DNA from: Acidimicrobiaceae bacterium
GTDB taxonomy: Bacteria > Actinomycetota > Acidimicrobiia > Acidimicrobiales > RAAP-2
Direction of reading: 5' to 3'
DNA length: 6,906 nt
NCBI GenBank assembly: GCA_003157945.1
Contig: PMFY01000343.1
Span: 1 to 6,906 of the forward strand
The notes under the pieces were generated by a model. The model made no database searches and was not told where the DNA came from. It saw only the letters and a program-made list of their open reading frames with translations. The position numbers were made by a program, and so were the translations under genes. Shown here in pieces: positions 5,026 through 6,906 of this stretch; positions within the stretch are counted from its first letter, which is position 1; every line of letters starts with the position of its first letter.

Positions 5026-6906
5026 ATGCACAGCTATGAGCGGAAGCTGCACGGTAGCGGTCGGAAGTCGAGGCGGAGGTTCGGTGTCGGGGCCGCGGCC
5101 GTGGCCGTGGCGAGTGTCACCCTGCTGTCGTGCATGATCCTGCCGCTGGCGGAGGGATCCTCCGCGGTGGGTGCGGCGCCCCACGCCACGCCGACGTTCA
5201 ATCTGGTCTGGTCGCAGTCGGTGAACGGACAGAACGGCAACCCCAACGACGCCGGCCTGGCCATCGCCTTCTCCTCGCCCAACGTCGCCTGGCTCCAGGG
5301 GAACCAGGCCGTCGTGGTGGGTGACCGGGCCGGCAACGTCCTGGCCTACAACCTGGCCAACGGTTCGATCGTCCCCGGATGGCACTACAACGACGGAGGG
5401 ATCTCCATCGACTCGTCCCCGTCGGTCTCCCCCGACGGGACCACGGTCTATGTGGGACTCGGCAACGCCAGCGCGCCGGACCGGGGCAGCTATCTCGCCC
5501 TCAACCAGGACGGGGGCGTGATGTGGGACGTGGTCCCGCACAATCCTCCCTCTGACTACGCCCACCCGGTCTCGGGCGTGAACGCCTCGATGTCCGTCGG
5601 TCTGCTCCAGGGCGTGACGTCGGTCACCGCCGGGGACCTCAGTCAGGCCCAGTACGCCCTCAACGCCGCCAACGGGGCCGCCCTCCCCGGCTGGGACCCC
5701 TGGTTCTCCGGCGACACCGAGATCTCCACGCCGGCCATCGCCGACCTGTACGGGACGGGACAGAACGAGGTGATCGAGGGCATCGGCACCTCGGCGGGCG
5801 TGCTGTTCGGCAAGACGTACACCCAGGGTGGCCACGTCCGCGTCATCTCGCAGACCGGCAACATCGGCCAGCAGTATCCCAACGGCGGGCTCGACTGCCA
5901 GTACGACACCGACGAGGCCGTCAGCTCGTCCCCGGCCGTCGGCCACTTCCTCGGCAACAATGGGGAGGGGATCGTCACCGGGACCAGTGACTTCTACGGG
6001 AGCCAGGGTCAGGCCGGCTTCGACACCGACTCGGTCATCGCCATGGCCCCGACGTTCGGTGGGAACTGCACCCAGGCGTGGACCGCCCATCTCGACGGCA
6101 ACACCTCCTCCGGCCCGGCCCTGGCCGACGTCCTCGGCAACGGGTCGCTCCAGGTGATCGAGGGCACGTACTCGCCGAACACGTTCGCGGGGTCCATCTA
6201 CGTCCTGAACGGCGCGAACGGGACCGTCGCCTGGACCCATCCCCTGAACGGCGGCGACCTCGGTTCGGTCAGCACCTTCAATCCGGGCGGGCAGGACTAC
6301 CAGGACCTCCTCGTCCCGACGACCTCCGGCGTCGAGGTGCTCGACGGCCGCTCCGGCAACCTCATCACCACTCTCGGTGCGCCGTACGGGTACCAGAGCG
6401 CCCCGCTCGTGACCAACGACCCGAACGGCACCATCGGCATCACGATCGCCGGGTCCGACTACGGCCCGGGCCAGGGTCAGATCGAGCACTACGAGATCAG
6501 TGTTCCCGGCCACGCGAGCGTGAACCAGTCCGGGGCGTGGCCCCAGTTCCACCATGATCCGCAGCTGACCGGCAACGCCTCGGGTGACACGCAGCTGGTG
6601 CCCATCCCGCCGGGTGTCGGCATGGCGGCCACCAAGGACGGCAAGGGCTACTGGATCGTGGCGTCCAACGGGGGCGTCTTCGCCTACGGCGACGCCAAGT
6701 TCTCCGGGTCGGCGGGCGGTCTCCGACTCAACCAGCCCATCGTCGGCATGGCCGCCACCGCGGACGGCAACGGCTACTGGCTGGTGGCGACCGACGGAGG
6801 CATCTTCGGCTACGGCGACGCCGGGTTCTACGGGTCGGCGGGCAACATCCAGCTCTACAGACCCATCGTGGGGATGGCCCCCACCAAGGACGGCAAGGGC
6901 TACTGG
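5026..6906 (+). CDS. Exported beta-propeller (FG-GAP/PQQ-like) protein with 42-residue surface repeats; 3' end outside window
   Basis: The frame is open for 627 codons from ATG 5026 to the window end, with no stop. The N-terminus has a basic region with SRRRFGV (15-21), which fits the Tat pattern S-R-R-x-F, then a hydrophobic stretch (20-41) and a plausible signal-peptidase site VGA|A near residue 50. Residues about 55-500 form roughly seven propeller-like units. Typical motifs are VVVGDRAGNVLAYNLANG (96-113), SSPSVSPDGTTVYVGL (130-145), STPAIADLYGTGQNEVIEG (234-252), SSPAVGHFLGNNGEGIVTGT (301-320), SGPALADVLGNGSLQVIEG (362-380), GSIYVLNGANGTVAWTHPL (389-407) and TTSGVEVLDGRSGNLITTL (432-450). 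WPQFHHDPQLTG (505-516) resembles the terminal motif of PQQ/FG-GAP propellers. From residue 529 a 42-residue repeat array starts and continues past the window. Mature cysteines are only Cys291 and Cys348. The protein is likely secreted or attached to the surface; its ligand is unknown, and no enzymatic residues can be assigned. Confidence 0.88.
   Translation, partial: MHSYERKLHGSGRKSRRRFGVGAAAVAVASVTLLSCMILPLAEGSSAVGAAPHATPTFNLVWSQSVNGQNGNPNDAGLAIAFSSPNVAWLQGNQAVVVGDRAGNVLAYNLANGSIVPGWHYNDGGISIDSSPSVSPDGTTVYVGLGNASAPDRGSYLALNQDGGVMWDVVPHNPPSDYAHPVSGVNASMSVGLLQGVTSVTAGDLSQAQYALNAANGAALPGWDPWFSGDTEISTPAIADLYGTGQNEVIEGIGTSAGVLFGKTYTQGGHVRVISQTGNIGQQYPNGGLDCQYDTDEAVSSSPAVGHFLGNNGEGIVTGTSDFYGSQGQAGFDTDSVIAMAPTFGGNCTQAWTAHLDGNTSSGPALADVLGNGSLQVIEGTYSPNTFAGSIYVLNGANGTVAWTHPLNGGDLGSVSTFNPGGQDYQDLLVPTTSGVEVLDGRSGNLITTLGAPYGYQSAPLVTNDPNGTIGITIAGSDYGPGQGQIEHYEISVPGHASVNQSGAWPQFHHDPQLTGNASGDTQLVPIPPGVGMAATKDGKGYWIVASNGGVFAYGDAKFSGSAGGLRLNQPIVGMAATADGNGYWLVATDGGIFGYGDAGFYGSAGNIQLYRPIVGMAPTKDGKGYW
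6610..6906 (+). repeat. Tandem 126-bp (42-residue) coding repeats, two full units and a partial third
   Basis: Units begin at 6610, 6736 and 6862, with an exact period of 126 bases; the third is cut after 45 bases by the window end. The protein consensus is (P/I)VGMAATxDGxGYW(I/L)VA(S/T)(N/D)GG, followed by (V/I)F.YGDA.F.GSAG and a variable linker of about eight residues. The 24 bases at 6631-6654 recur identically at 6883-6906, while unit 2 is more diverged at the DNA level. The pattern of short strands separated by Gly/Asp turns suggests that each unit is a small beta-sheet, possibly a propeller blade (inference). Confidence 0.9.

Noticed and set aside
3531..5039. A 502-codon plus-strand frame overlapping the GT-C gene and the start of the next gene
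   Set aside because: Arg/Pro/Gly-rich out-of-frame reading of real coding DNA, with no hydrophobic segments or motifs.
5122..5133. Lipobox (LLSC) as evidence that the propeller protein is a lipoprotein
   Set aside because: Leu at -2 is unfavourable, and the hydrophobic stretch continues past the Cys to an AxA-like site near residue 50. Kept only as an alternative to test.
4945..6555. A 536-codon open frame on the minus strand opposite the exported propeller protein
   Set aside because: Val/Gly/Asp/Arg-rich shadow with no recognisable fold; the plus frame has a signal peptide, FG-GAP/PQQ motifs and a matching ribosome binding site.

Overview
The window is very GC-rich, densely coded DNA from a high-GC actinobacterium. 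The closest fit I can name is the class Acidimicrobiia. The main pointer is the last gene, which carries 42-residue repeats built on PIVGMAATxDGxGYW...GG(I/V)F.YGDA.F.GSAG. I associate that repeat type with large surface proteins of Acidimicrobiia, but this is a memory-based placement and no search was run. Candidate leaderless starts with a -10 box six bases upstream, a habit common in actinobacteria, fit the same picture.

Layout. Positions 1-159 hold the end of a carboxymuconolactone decarboxylase (CMD/AhpD-like) gene. It is followed 27 bases later on the same strand by an LLM-class (luciferase-like) flavin/F420 oxidoreductase (187-1158). These two look like the end of a metabolic operon. 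A GC-rich hairpin in the 52-base gap separates this unit from a convergent gene, a GT39-type (GT-C fold) membrane glycosyltransferase on the minus strand (1211-2815). An 86-base divergent intergenic region follows, with a well-formed plus-strand promoter (TTGACG, 17 bases, TAACTT) and a plausible minus-strand -10 box. The next gene (2902-4833, plus) is a second, different GT-C-like membrane protein with a C-terminal extracytoplasmic domain. After a terminator-like hairpin and a 192-base gap, a large exported protein begins at 5026 and runs off the window end. It has a Tat-like signal peptide, a seven-bladed-looking FG-GAP/PQQ-type beta-propeller, and the start of the 42-residue repeat array.

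The right two thirds of the window therefore look like a cell-envelope region: two polyprenyl-phosphate-sugar-dependent GT-C transferases back to back, next to a repetitive surface or secreted protein. One possibility is that the transferases decorate envelope glycans or the exported protein itself. That link is inferred from position only. The most unusual item is the propeller-plus-repeat protein, whose full length and C-terminus lie outside the window. I see no tRNA, rRNA, CRISPR array or insertion sequence, and no clear sign of recent horizontal transfer.
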